The notes: a model not told the origin generated them from the sequence alone. 61,500 nucleotides of DNA from Streptomyces sp. NP-1717 (GCF_022695985.1 NZ_JAAPBF010000022.1:1-61500), one strand, 5' to 3'. Shown: positions 1 to 7,486, numbered from the stretch's first letter. Program-made: numbers and translations.

Positions 1-172
1 TCGTGTCTTCAAAGTCCCGCCTGGCCCGCGACGCCTGGCACGGCCTCGCCACGTTGTGGGAGTCATCCAAGTACCCCAGTACGAGAACGATCCTTCACCT
101 TGCGATGCACTGCACCAGCCGCCGCAGGCCCGCTCTGCGGGCGGACGGCGCTTCTTTGAAGACACTGCCTAG
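1..172. mobile_element. IS5-type terminal remnant or MITE
   Basis: GTGTCTTCAAAG at 3-14 is the exact reverse complement of 154-165, so the two form terminal inverted repeats around about 165 bp. The same end (TTTGAAGACAC) recurs at 1793-1803 beside a transposase remnant, and CTAG follows both ends (169-172 and 1806-1809). No intact transposase lies inside. It is either a small non-autonomous element or the far end of the element whose other end is at 1809. The window starts at its edge, so the outer flank is unseen. Confidence 0.5.
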
Positions 173-244
173 CCCCCTGAGCGGCGGCTGAGTACGCTCT
201 GATCCCTGCCATCACCGGCGGCGAGCTGAGGGGAGCGTGGGGAA

Positions 245-1462
245 GTGGTGGAGCGCATGCAGCCAGAGCGGATCGTCGGTGGACGCTACTTGCTTGTCGG
301 AGAGCTCGGCGTCGGCGGGTTCGGACGGGTGTGGAAGGCGCACGACATCGCTCTGGACGTTCATGTCGCGGTCAAGGAGGTGCGGCTGCCCCAACAGGCG
401 GGCTCAGACGCTGACCGTCATGAACGAATGGTCCGCGCGGCACGCGAAGCCCGTAACGCGGCCCGCTTGCGTGACCATCCGCATGTCGTCGCGGTCCACG
501 ATGTAGTGATGGAGGATGGCGCGCCCTGGATCGTGATGAGCCTGGTCGACGGGAACTCGCTGGAGAAGCAGCTGAGCACGGACGGACGGTTGCTTGCGCC
601 GCTCGTCACCAAGACGGCTGTTGCCCTGCTGAAAGGGCTGCAGGCCGCCCACGCAGCCGGGATCGTTCACCGTGACCTGAAACCCGCGAACGTTATGCTC
701 ACCGACGACGGCGAGACGCTTCTCACCGACTTCGGTATCGCTGTGCACGAGACGGACACCCGCCTCACCACCACAGGAGGGATCATCGGCTCAGCCGAGT
801 ACATGGCCCCTGAACGCTTGAAGGGTCTTCAGGATCAAGCTGCCGGCGACCTGTTCTCGCTCGGAGTCACCTTGTACGAAGCGGTAGAGGGTATTTCCCC
901 GTTCCGCCGGGACTCTCCCGCAGGCACCCTCACCGCCGTCATCTCCGAACCGCCGCCGCCGATGCGCCACGCTGATCTCGGCCTTGCCCCGCTCATTGAC
1001 GCCCTTCTGGACAAGAACCCTGAAGACCGACCGAGCGTGAACGCCGCCCTCGCCGCACTCTCCGGCAGCACACTCACGATCACGGCGTCGGCATCCCGGC
1101 CCCCACCCGCAGGCAGAGCACCGGCCATGCCTCCTCTTCCTACAGCATCAGTGGCTGTGTCCGTGACCAGCATCGCGCGTATCGGGCGTCTGATCTCGGG
1201 AAGTTGGTTCCTTCTGGCCGGGATCAGCCTGATCGCATTCGGATGCTTCATGTTCATCATCGAGGGAGGCTGGGAGGGTGCCTATCCCATCAGCTTAGGC
1301 GCTGCTGCTCTCGTCGCAGTGCTCTTCGGTCTGGCCGCAACGTTCTACCGATGGAACTACCCTGGCAAACCGCCCTTTCGGATCGCGGGAGGACTTTTCC
1401 TTCCCGTCTTCCTCTCGCTGGCCGCGATCTGGACAGTGTGGAACACGGTGCTGCTGTGGTAG
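245..1462 (+). CDS. Membrane-linked serine/threonine protein kinase
   Basis: 405 aa Hanks-type kinase that would phosphorylate Ser/Thr on unknown proteins. The glycine-rich loop GELGVGGFGRVW is near residue 20, the invariant Lys is in VAVKEV, the catalytic loop is HRDLKPANV, then DFG and APE. A Pro-rich linker follows near residues 275-315. Three to four hydrophobic segments after about residue 315 place it in the membrane, and there is no PASTA-type sensor. The GTG at 245 is used because GAGGGGAGC precedes it; ATG 257 is an alternative. It lies between two insertion-sequence ends, so it may be mobile cargo. Confidence 0.88.
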   Translation: MVERMQPERIVGGRYLLVGELGVGGFGRVWKAHDIALDVHVAVKEVRLPQQAGSDADRHERMVRAAREARNAARLRDHPHVVAVHDVVMEDGAPWIVMSLVDGNSLEKQLSTDGRLLAPLVTKTAVALLKGLQAAHAAGIVHRDLKPANVMLTDDGETLLTDFGIAVHETDTRLTTTGGIIGSAEYMAPERLKGLQDQAAGDLFSLGVTLYEAVEGISPFRRDSPAGTLTAVISEPPPPMRHADLGLAPLIDALLDKNPEDRPSVNAALAALSGSTLTITASASRPPPAGRAPAMPPLPTASVAVSVTSIARIGRLISGSWFLLAGISLIAFGCFMFIIEGGWEGAYPISLGAAALVAVLFGLAATFYRWNYPGKPPFRIAGGLFLPVFLSLAAIWTVWNTVLLW

Positions 1463-1489
1463 GTGGCGCACATCGCCACCGAGCTTCAG

Positions 1490-1809
1490 CCACACCGAGG
1501 CCTCGGCCGCGTCCGCTCTCGCCTGCGCGGCCTTGAGTATCCGCTCGAACGTGCCGTCCAGTGCCCACCGGCGGAAGCGGGTATGCAGCGTGGCCCACGG
1601 GCCGTACCGCTCGGGCACGTCACGCCAAGCGGTCCCGGTGCGGAACTTCAACACGATCCCGTTGAGCACCGTGTGGTCGTCCAACCGTTTCCTGCCCCGC
1701 AACGACTCAGGCAGCGGCCGGACGAACTCCCACTCGACATCCGACAGTTCATGACGACGTATCACCCGACCATGATCCACCACACGAGATCATTTGAAGA
1801 CACCGCTAG
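1490..1809 (-). mobile_element. 5' remnant of an IS5-family element (transposase N-terminus)
   Basis: Reading leftward from a start at 1783, the protein has the N-terminal features of IS5-family transposases (ELSDVEWEFVRPLPES, GIVLKFRTGTAWRDVPERYG). Similarity is lost after the ARADAAEA region, just before the first catalytic Asp would appear, so the gene is truncated and inactive. The element end (TTTGAAGACAC, then CTAG at 1806-1809) lies just outside the start codon. The truncation point nearly touches the stop of the kinase gene at 1462. Confidence 0.72.
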
Positions 1810-1844
1810 GCCGGGCACTCCGTTTGTTCACCTGTGCGGCGCGG

Positions 1845-1881
1845 TTACTCTGCCGTGCACGCCGCTGGTTTTGGGCCGGGC
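1845..1881 (+). promoter_or_regulatory. Phage leader repeat, copy 1
   Basis: The 21-bp sequence GCCGCTGGTTTTGGGCCGGG plus C (1861-1881) differs at one base from copies at 2249-2269 and 4490-4510. A -10-like GTTACT lies 11 bp upstream (1844-1849). A ribosome site GGAGACAAGG (1891-1900) and GTG 1909 follow. It is interpreted as a promoter with a conserved transcript start or leader. Confidence 0.5.
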
Positions 1882-1908
1882 GGCCGCGCGGGAGACAAGG
1901 GCACAGCC

Positions 1909-2285
1909 GTGGCCACCAAGACATTCGCGATCAACACCAAACCCCACGTTGCCGACGTCGGCGGAACCGAGCTGCTGTTCCAGCCTGAGGTCATGGGCGA
2001 CGACTTCATGGACGCCTACGCGGAGCTGCGGAACAAGCACCAGAACAGCGGCGTCGACCTGGACGACTTGCAGGGCACAGATCCCGCCCAGCTCCGGGTG
2101 GCGGCCCGCGTGCTGCCGAGCTGATGCTCACGGAGTCCGCCGAGTTGTTCACGCGGCTCGACGTCGTCCGCGACGGCAAGGCGCTGAAGTCGTTCAGCGA
2201 CCGCGACGAGGCGGAGAGGTACGCGGAGGACAACCCTAGAATCGGGTCGCCGCTGGTTGTGGGCCGGGCACACCCTTTGCCATGA
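1909..2285 (+). pseudogene. Phage tail-assembly-chaperone-like gene, two frames
   Basis: The first frame (1909-2124, 71 aa, starts VATKTFAINTKPHV) and the second (2124-2285, 53 aa, starts MLTESAELFTRLDV) overlap as TGATG. Together they resemble small tail-assembly chaperones of actinophages, which normally continue through ...RLMLPESAELF.... A -1 shift near 2110-2120 would join them. This could be a programmed frameshift, as is known for this family, or simple decay. The second frame runs into the next leader repeat, so the 3' part of the original gene is missing. Identification is from recalled family pattern. Confidence 0.5.
2237..2269 (+). promoter_or_regulatory. Phage leader repeat, copy 2
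   Basis: GCCGCTGGTTGTGGGCCGGG plus C at 2249-2269 is identical to copy 3. TAGAAT at 2237-2242 is a good -10 candidate 6 bp upstream. GAGGAGA and a GTG start at 2296 follow within 30 bp. Confidence 0.52.
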
Positions 2286-2295
2286 GGAGACCTCT

Positions 2296-3005
2296 GTGGC
2301 CAGCGTGTGTGCCTGCGGCGACTACTTCAACGTCAGCACGGACGGCGAACTGTGCCTGAACCCGGGCACGATGGGCTTGCGCGACATCGTGTACTTCACG
2401 GTGGGCGCCAATCAGTTCAGGAAGGCCGACTATCCCTGGCTCGCGCGGGTTCGCGTGCGGGTGCAGGCAGCCGGCGGAGGCAGTGGCGGGGCCGAGCCGA
2501 CACCGGAGAGCTGATCAGCCGTCCCGGTGCGGCCGGTGGAGGGTACTCCGAGAGCCTGCTCGAGGTGGACGAGCTGGGCGCCGTCGAGTCTGTTGGGGCG
2601 GGCGGCGTTGGCGGGGTCGGGAACGACCCCGGTACGGCCGGGGGAGACTCCAGTTTCGGCGGGGTGGTGATGGCCAACGGCGGCGGCCCCGGCACAGCGA
2701 ACATGACGTCAGGCACGAGCCTGGCTGTTACGAACGGCGTCTCGGGCCCCGTCGCTGGGACAGGGCAGTTCGTTCAGGGCGGAGGGGCCGGCGAGGGGTC
2801 GATCCGGCTGAGCGGAGCGTCCGGCTTGTCCGGTGCGGAAGGCGATTCGATGCTGGGGTTCGGCGGCTGGGGGCGCAGCACAACCGGAGTGGGCGGTACG
2901 AGTCGCGGCTACGGCGGTGGAGCCAGCGGGGCGTTCTCCCTGGGGGATGCCAACGTCGGAACGGTCGGGGGCAACGGCATGGTGATCGTTGAACTCTTCA
3001 GCTGA
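2296..3005 (+). pseudogene. Glycine-rich phage tail-type protein, frameshifted
   Basis: The first frame starts at GTG 2296 behind ATGAGGAGA, gives VASVCACGDYFNVSTDGELC and ends at 2514. The same protein continues in the -1 frame from about 2500 as ELISRPGAAGGGYSESLL to 3005, so one frameshift near 2490-2515 splits a gene of about 235 aa. The C-terminal half is very rich in Gly and Ser with GG-repeat texture, as in actinophage tail-tip or glycine-rich structural proteins. The leader repeat upstream marks it as part of the same phage-like set. Confidence 0.6.
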
Positions 3006-3016
3006 ACTCGCCAGTG

Positions 3017-4252
3017 CTACGGGAGTGTGGGCCGCCAAGCGGAAGCAAGGATGACCGTCGAAGGAACAGGAGTACCTAGGACTGTGAGAAGCCCAGCGGG
3101 AACCGGACCCATCCCACTACGAAAGTCCACCATGCCGCCGGAGAAAATCGCGCCGTAGAAGTGCAGCGTGCCGCCGGAAAACTCTGCGCCCAAATACACC
3201 TTGCCGCCGGAGAACGTCACGCGGCGGAAGTCCACCATGCTGCCGGAAAACACAGCGCGGCTGAAGTCCACGGCGCCGTCGGAGAACTCCGCGAGCTTGA
3301 AGAGCATGACGCCGCCGGAGAACACCGCACCGCTGAAGCCCACCGTGCCGCCGGAAAACGTCGCACGGTTGAAGTCCACCGTGCCGCCGGAGAACACCGC
3401 ACCGCTGAAGCCCACAGTGCCGCCGGAAAACGTCGCGCGGATGAAGTCCACCGTGCCGCCGGAAAACGTCGCACCGCTGAAGCTCACCCTGCCGCCGGAA
3501 AACGTCGCACCGCTGAAGCTCACCGTGCCGCCGGAGAACACCGCACCGCTGAAGTCCACCGTGCCGCCGGAAAACGTCGCGCGGATGAAGTTCATATTGC
3601 CGTCGATGGTGACGCCGGTGAGGTCGAGGTCGCAGCCTTGCCAGGAGCGGTGGGTTCCCTGAGGGCGTCGGTAGTGGTCGCCGATGAGGCGCAGGATCGT
3701 GTGCCGGACCTTGCGGAAGGCAAGGTAGCGGTGGTGTTCCTCCTGGTGGGTCGGGTCGTTACCGGGGTCGGGGGTGAAGGGGAGTTGGAGGTAGGCGCAC
3801 AGGACGTCGACGCAGGTCTGGCGGAGGTTGTTGTCGGGGGCGTCGTCGGCGAGGCCTGCCAGGGCGTGGACGCCGCCGAGCCGGACGGCGGGTGATTCGG
3901 AACCGAGTTGCTCGACGGCCTGAGTGAAGCGTTCGGTGTGAAGCCGGGTGGCCTCGCGATGGGCGCCGGCCTCATCGACACGCTGGCGGCGATAGGCGAC
4001 GACGAGGGCGACGAGGGCGCCGGACCCGGCGACCACGCCGAAGGAGAGTTTCACCAGGTCGAAGAGCGTCTTCGCGTCGAGCTTGGCTGTGGCGCCAATC
4101 TCCTCGACGTCGAGCAAGACCCACAAGCCGCCGAAAACGCCACCCGCGACCAGCACCGCGGCACCGAAGGAGAAGGTCAGCGCCCGGCCGATCCTCGATA
4201 ACCGAAGCTCTCGCTCATTCGGGGCGGCCGGAGTCTGTCGATTGGCTGTCAT
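3017..4252 (-). CDS. Membrane pentapeptide-type repeat (beta-helix) protein
   Basis: 411 aa. Two hydrophobic segments (about residues 29-50 and 70-88) are followed by a charged coiled stretch (YRRQRVDEAGAHREA) and a helical domain (ERFTQAVEQLGSESPAVRLGG) common in Streptomyces pentapeptide proteins. Residues about 210-390 are a solenoid of FSGGTVDFSGAT-like units with a mostly 12-residue period. The fold class is inferred as a right-handed beta-helix; the function is unknown. It is antisense to the flanking phage-type genes, so it looks like an inserted passenger gene. Confidence 0.82.
   Translation of the reverse strand: MTANRQTPAAPNERELRLSRIGRALTFSFGAAVLVAGGVFGGLWVLLDVEEIGATAKLDAKTLFDLVKLSFGVVAGSGALVALVVAYRRQRVDEAGAHREATRLHTERFTQAVEQLGSESPAVRLGGVHALAGLADDAPDNNLRQTCVDVLCAYLQLPFTPDPGNDPTHQEEHHRYLAFRKVRHTILRLIGDHYRRPQGTHRSWQGCDLDLTGVTIDGNMNFIRATFSGGTVDFSGAVFSGGTVSFSGATFSGGRVSFSGATFSGGTVDFIRATFSGGTVGFSGAVFSGGTVDFNRATFSGGTVGFSGAVFSGGVMLFKLAEFSDGAVDFSRAVFSGSMVDFRRVTFSGGKVYLGAEFSGGTLHFYGAIFSGGMVDFRSGMGPVPAGLLTVLGTPVPSTVILASAWRPTLP
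3150..3600. repeat. 36-bp tandem coding repeat array
   Basis: About twelve imperfect units built on GTGCCGCCGGAAAACGTCGC (+ strand view) encode the 12-residue repeats of the antisense protein at 3017-4252. Unit-to-unit identity is high, which suggests recent expansion by slippage or unequal crossing-over. Confidence 0.8.
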
Positions 4253-4479
4253 GACGATAGAGACAAGTCGCCGAGAACAGTGGTTGCAACCAGTTCACTG
4301 AGTGCGGTGGTTCGGCCTGCATGCTGGCTTCGGCGTGGACCAGAAGGTGAACCGCGCGGCTTCGGACTCTACGGTCTGTCCCCTGACTGGGCCGCATCAG
4401 CCGCCCACCTCATCCTTGAGTGAGCTGTTCCAAGCTGTGCTCAAACCTCCGGACGTTCTCGTGAACAGCGCCAGCTGCC
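4253..4479. other. Gap without a convincing gene
   Basis: No reading frame here has a plausible start, ribosome site or recognisable motif. It holds the divergent upstream regions of the repeat-protein gene (3017-4252) and of the unit starting at 4480. Confidence 0.5.
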
Positions 4480-4510
4480 TATACTCCCTGCCGCTGGTTG
4501 TGGGCCGGGC
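4480..4510 (+). promoter_or_regulatory. Phage leader repeat, copy 3
   Basis: The 21-bp leader at 4490-4510 is identical to copy 2. TATACT at 4480-4485 is a near-consensus -10 element 4 bp upstream. The endolysin operon start (ATG 4540) follows 29 bp after the repeat. Confidence 0.58.
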
Positions 4511-4539
4511 TGACGTCCTCCGCATCGGAGTTGATCGCC

Positions 4540-4815
4540 ATGGCATTAAGCACACACCCGCGGCCGACAGTGGGCCGGACAGTCCACTACGTCAGCCACG
4601 GCACCCCCGTGCGCACCGACGGGTCCCAGCAGTTCCCGTCGGCATGCCGCGCGGCGGTCGTCACCGAGGTCGACCCGGACGATCCCGGCCGCGTGGGGCT
4701 CGCCGTGCTCCACCCCACCGGGCAGTTCTTCCACCCGCTCCAGGCCGGCGGGAGCGTCCACAGCGACGCGGAGACGCGCCTGGGCGGTTCGTGGCACTTG
4801 CCGGAGCGTGTCTGA
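4540..4815 (+). CDS. Small phage-type protein upstream of endolysin
   Basis: 91 aa, starting MALSTHPRPTVGRTVHYVSH. It has no signal peptide or membrane segment, but an SH3-like run of short strands (AAVVTEVDPDDPGRVGLAVL). The stop overlaps the endolysin start as TGATG, so the two are translationally coupled. Proteins of this kind sit before the lysis genes in actinophage-like operons. The exact function is not known, and I infer only association with the lysis/tail module. Confidence 0.65.
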   Translation: MALSTHPRPTVGRTVHYVSHGTPVRTDGSQQFPSACRAAVVTEVDPDDPGRVGLAVLHPTGQFFHPLQAGGSVHSDAETRLGGSWHLPERV

Positions 4816-5540
4816 TGGCGCTGATGCTGGGTGTGACGCGCCGTCTGATCCCGAGGAACTTCACCCGGGGCGGTCAGACGGCCGTTCACAGTGTGCTGCT
4901 CCACATCATGGAAGGGACGCTCGACGGCACCGACTCGTGGTTTCGGAACCCGGATTCGCGGGCGTCCAGCCACTTCGGAGTCGGCAGAGACGGGCGGATC
5001 TTCCAGTGGGTGGATACGGGTGACCGGTCGTGGCACCCCTCGGGCGCGAACGCGTTGTGGCTGTCGATCGAGCACGAGGGTCGGGGCGGCGATGCGCTGA
5101 CTTCTCCTCAGCTCGTGGCGACCGCGCGCGTGATCCGGTGGATGCACGAGACCGAGGGCGTGAAGCTCCAGCTTGCCGATACGCCGGCCGAGCGCGGTAT
5201 CGGCTGGCACGGCATGGGCGGTAAGGCGTGGGGGTCGCACCCCGACTGTCCAGGCAACCCGATCAAGGCGCAGCGGCCGGCGATCATCGCCGCCGCGCGA
5301 GGAACTGAGGAGACGGACATGAACCTGACTGACGCGGTCAAGCTCCCGGCGTGGGTCCCGACGACCTGGCCGAAGGACGAGGGCCTTCAGGACGGGAAGA
5401 TCACCGTCAACACCGCGCTCGGGTCGACGTACGGGCACGCTCGCCGGTCGGCAGAGAACTCGGCCCAGTTGGTCAGCGATGTGCAGGCGCTGCGGGCGGC
5501 GTTCGCGGAGCTGTTCGCGCAGGGGCGGGCGGGCGGATGA
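4815..5540 (+). CDS. Endolysin, N-acetylmuramoyl-L-alanine amidase (Amidase_2)
   Basis: 241 aa. It would cleave the bond between MurNAc and the peptide stem during phage release. An Amidase_2 domain spans about residues 5-155. Likely zinc ligands are His30 (SVLLHIMEG) and the His/Cys pair of SHPDCPG near residue 143, with SSHFGVGRDGRIFQWVD between. The C-terminal 80 aa form a linker and a helical tail (RRSAENSAQLVSDVQALRAA), with no classical cell-wall-binding repeat. No signal peptide is present, so it depends on the holin-like product whose gene overlaps the stop by 4 nt. Confidence 0.85.
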   Translation: MALMLGVTRRLIPRNFTRGGQTAVHSVLLHIMEGTLDGTDSWFRNPDSRASSHFGVGRDGRIFQWVDTGDRSWHPSGANALWLSIEHEGRGGDALTSPQLVATARVIRWMHETEGVKLQLADTPAERGIGWHGMGGKAWGSHPDCPGNPIKAQRPAIIAAARGTEETDMNLTDAVKLPAWVPTTWPKDEGLQDGKITVNTALGSTYGHARRSAENSAQLVSDVQALRAAFAELFAQGRAGG

Positions 5541-5827
5541 CCGCTGGGGAGTCGGGGCTCGTCGCGGTCGAGCTGGCTCAGCTTCGCGGGGAGATCGGTA
5601 CCGGTCTCGCCGAGATCAAGGGCGCGCTCGGCGTGCTCGTCGAGCGGACCGCACGTACGGACGCGGACGTGAAGCAGCTCCGAGCGGACACCGAGGAGTC
5701 GGTCCGGGCCCTCCAGCAGGAGGTCGATGAGCTGAAGCGGGGCCGGTGGCCGCTGGCACAGATCGGCTCGCTGCTCGCTGTCGGCGCGCTGGCCGTCGCC
5801 ATGATCGCTCTCTTCATCAGCAACTGA
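5537..5827 (+). CDS. Holin-like phage membrane protein
   Basis: 96 aa. The N-terminal two thirds is a coiled-coil-prone helix (LAQLRGEIGTGLAEIKGALG, then VKQLRADTEESVRALQQEVD). One transmembrane segment (IGSLLAVGALAVAMIALFI) lies at the extreme C-terminus. ATG 5537 overlaps the endolysin stop (ATGA). Position and topology fit a holin or spanin-like lysis accessory protein. The assignment is by context because holins have little sequence signature. Confidence 0.65.
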   Translation: MTAGESGLVAVELAQLRGEIGTGLAEIKGALGVLVERTARTDADVKQLRADTEESVRALQQEVDELKRGRWPLAQIGSLLAVGALAVAMIALFISN

Positions 5828-5830
5828 CGA

Positions 5831-5861
5831 ACACTGTCCGGACACTGCGTCCGGACAGTGT
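5831..5861. terminator. 13-bp perfect hairpin containing GTCCGGAC twice
   Basis: ACACTGTCCGGAC (5831-5843) and its exact reverse complement (5849-5861) are separated by 5 nt. It lies between the convergent lysis operon and the leftward gene at 5871, so it may be a bidirectional terminator without a U-tract. Each arm also contains the palindrome GTCCGGAC that recurs to the right, so an operator role is possible. Confidence 0.5.
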
Positions 5862-5870
5862 CCGCGCTGG

Positions 5871-6155
5871 TCAGCGCAGCGGCCGGTGGGTGCGGGGACA
5901 GCGTGTCCGGACCCGCGTCCTGATGTCCGAGACGCTGTGTCCGGGAAGGCGGACGGCCGTCATGAGGGTCTCCGGGCGTGTGGCTTCCGCCCACAGGATC
6001 AGGAGTCGCCAGTACGTCTCGGCGCGCTGCTCCTGGTCGCGCTCCTCGCCCTGCTGGCCGCCGGCGGACTCGTCCACGAGTCGGCGGATCGCGGCGTTCA
6101 CCTCAGCCTGCGTCGGGCGCAGCAGCTGGCCGTAGGGCCTGGAGAGGGAGGGCAT
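5871..6155 (-). CDS. Small conserved-type protein of unknown function
   Basis: 94 aa from ATG 6155 (MPSLSRPYGQLLRPTQAEVN). The central helix is charged (NAAIRRLVDESAGGQQGEER) and is followed by ETYWRLLILWAEA and an Arg-rich tail. No good ribosome site precedes ATG 6155, and GTG 6185 is an alternative. It lies downstream of the LexA-like gene on the same strand. I do not recognise the family. Confidence 0.5.
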   Translation of the reverse strand: MPSLSRPYGQLLRPTQAEVNAAIRRLVDESAGGQQGEERDQEQRAETYWRLLILWAEATRPETLMTAVRLPGHSVSDIRTRVRTRCPRTHRPLR

Positions 6156-6204
6156 ATGGCAACCGTACGGCAGACGGTGACTCACCGTAACGGCCTGGAC
6201 GCTT

Positions 6205-6420
6205 TCAGTTGCCGAGGCGGATTGATCTCCAACGCCGGTCGGTGCGGCTGATCATTCCCAGCGCCTCCATGCGGGCGAGCTGGTAGGCGACTGAGCCGGT
6301 ACTGGACAGCCCAACCAGATCAGCGATCTCCCGGACCGACGGCCCTTCGCCGTGGTCCGCGATCCAGCTCCTCACCGCGCGGAGGATCTGGACCTGGCGC
6401 TCGGTGGGCTCGGATATCAC
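6205..6420 (-). CDS. LexA-type winged-helix DNA-binding protein lacking the protease domain
   Basis: 71 aa from GTG 6420. It carries only the LexA N-terminal winged helix: ERQVQILRAVRSWIADHGEG, PSVREIADLVGLSSTGSVAY and ALGMISRTDRR. The autoproteolytic Ser/Lys domain of true LexA is absent, so it should repress without RecA-triggered self-cleavage. Such stand-alone domains occur on Streptomyces mobile elements. The surrounding GTCCGGAC palindromes are candidate targets; this is inference. Confidence 0.75.
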   Translation of the reverse strand: MISEPTERQVQILRAVRSWIADHGEGPSVREIADLVGLSSTGSVAYQLARMEALGMISRTDRRWRSIRLGN

Positions 6421-6435
6421 CCTGGGCCAGCCGTG

Positions 6436-6648
6436 CTACTCGATCTGCGAGTCCTGGCGCGCAGTGCAGTGCGCGCGGGCAGGGCGGGAGTGCAGGCGCG
6501 GGTCCCACCAGAGGCGCACGGAGAGCCGGAGGAGCCGTCGGCGCAGCGCGGTGTTGTCGGCGGGGTGCGGTGCGGCGAGCGCCTGGTAGGTGGCGGTCCA
6601 GTCGCGTTGGGTCTGTACGAGGTCGTCAGGGAAAGGCGTCGCGTCCAT
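6436..6648 (-). CDS. Small helical protein of unknown function
   Basis: 70 aa from ATG 6648 (MDATPFPDDLVQTQRDWTAT). Amphipathic helices (WTATYQALAAPH, NTALRRRLLRLSVRLWW) are followed by a Cys/His-poor tail. Similar short proteins are frequent in Streptomyces accessory DNA next to regulators. It lies 15 nt upstream of the LexA-like gene, so the two probably form one leftward transcript starting in the palindrome-rich interval 6649-6782. No function is assigned. Confidence 0.6.
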   Translation of the reverse strand: MDATPFPDDLVQTQRDWTATYQALAAPHPADNTALRRRLLRLSVRLWWDPRLHSRPARAHCTARQDSQIE

Positions 6649-6718
6649 TCCAGCATTAGATCGCGTGTTCGAATAACTTGTCACGTCGGGCGCCGTGTCC
6701 GACGCCACCGGCCTTCCT

Positions 6719-6771
6719 GTCCGGACGCCGTCCGCGCTCACGTCGCTGATCTGCACGGGCGACGTCCGGAC
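6719..6771. promoter_or_regulatory. Candidate operator pair GTCCGGAC
   Basis: GTCCGGAC occurs at 6719-6726 and 6764-6771, upstream of the leftward small-gene pair, and also at 5836-5843, 5849-5856 and 5905-5912. A related GTCCGACG lies at about 6697. Five copies of an 8-bp perfect palindrome within 940 bp suggest a binding site for a local regulator, possibly the LexA-like protein at 6205. Confidence 0.42.
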
Positions 6772-6782
6772 AGAGTCACGGG

Positions 6783-7454
6783 CTATGCCTCAGCCGTGAT
6801 GATTTCAACGAGGCGGGCGGTGTCGGTGAGGTCATCAAGAACGTGATGAGCGCCTGCCTCGCGCAGCTCGGCGGAGGAGCTCCGGCCTGTCGCGACAGCA
6901 ATGACACAGACACCGCTCTCCAGCCCGCCTTCGACGTCCGCCAGGGTGTCGCCGATCAGTACCGTCTCCCCGGCCGCGATGGACGAGCGGGCAAGCGCGA
7001 GGTCGACGAGAGCGGGTCGGAGGTCCGCGTCCTCTCCGTACGCGCCGACATCCCATTCGATGTGGGTGTCCAGGCCGAAGACGTTCAACTTGATCTCTGC
7101 GACAGCGCGGACGTTGCCTGTCACCACGGTCTGCCGGACGTTCGCGACAGCGAGGGCGTCGAGGGCCGCAGCAGCACCGATGAGCGCCGAGCCCCGCTCT
7201 CTCAGCTCCCCCGCGTGCGCTACATGCTGCTGAGCCAGCGCGTGGGCGAATCGTTCGAAGTCGCCCCGGTCTGTTGTGAGCCCGTGCAGTTTCGCAGTCT
7301 CCCGAAAGATCACGGCCTCGGTGATCCCGTCGATAGTGGCCTGCTCTCGCATGGGCTGACGCGTCACCTCCGCGAATGCCGCAGCGGACAGCTCGCGCCC
7401 CACGCCGCGCGTGTCGATGAGCGTGTGGTCGATGTCCCACAAGACCAGAGGCAT
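6783..7454 (-). CDS. HAD-family phosphatase
   Basis: 223 aa haloacid-dehalogenase-type hydrolase. Motif I LWDIDHTLIDT holds nucleophile and acid Asp residues, but the usual DxDGTL is DIDHTL. Motif II is VVTGN, and motif IV is VLIGDTLADVEGG. The helical cap between motifs I and II fits a small phosphorylated metabolite. ATG 7454 follows GGAGGGGCGAC; earlier in-frame starts have no ribosome site. It is divergent from the XRE regulator at 7554 and is probably the phosphatase of the cassette that continues to 13548. Confidence 0.82.
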   Translation of the reverse strand: MPLVLWDIDHTLIDTRGVGRELSAAAFAEVTRQPMREQATIDGITEAVIFRETAKLHGLTTDRGDFERFAHALAQQHVAHAGELRERGSALIGAAAALDALAVANVRQTVVTGNVRAVAEIKLNVFGLDTHIEWDVGAYGEDADLRPALVDLALARSSIAAGETVLIGDTLADVEGGLESGVCVIAVATGRSSSAELREAGAHHVLDDLTDTARLVEIITAEA

Positions 7455-7486
7455 GTGTCGCCCCTCCCCAGAATTGATCACAATAT

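Noticed and set aside
3130..3600. CRISPR-like array (regular 36-bp period)
   Set aside because: There are no unique spacers and the repeats translate on the minus strand as a continuous beta-helix protein. No cas genes are near.
3161..3895. Long plus-strand frames opposite the repeat protein
   Set aside because: These are by-products of the repeat codon pattern and high GC, without ribosome sites or recognised motifs.
1810..6155. Complete prophage
   Set aside because: No integrase, terminase, portal or capsid genes are visible, and two structural genes are broken. Only lysis and tail-type pieces remain.
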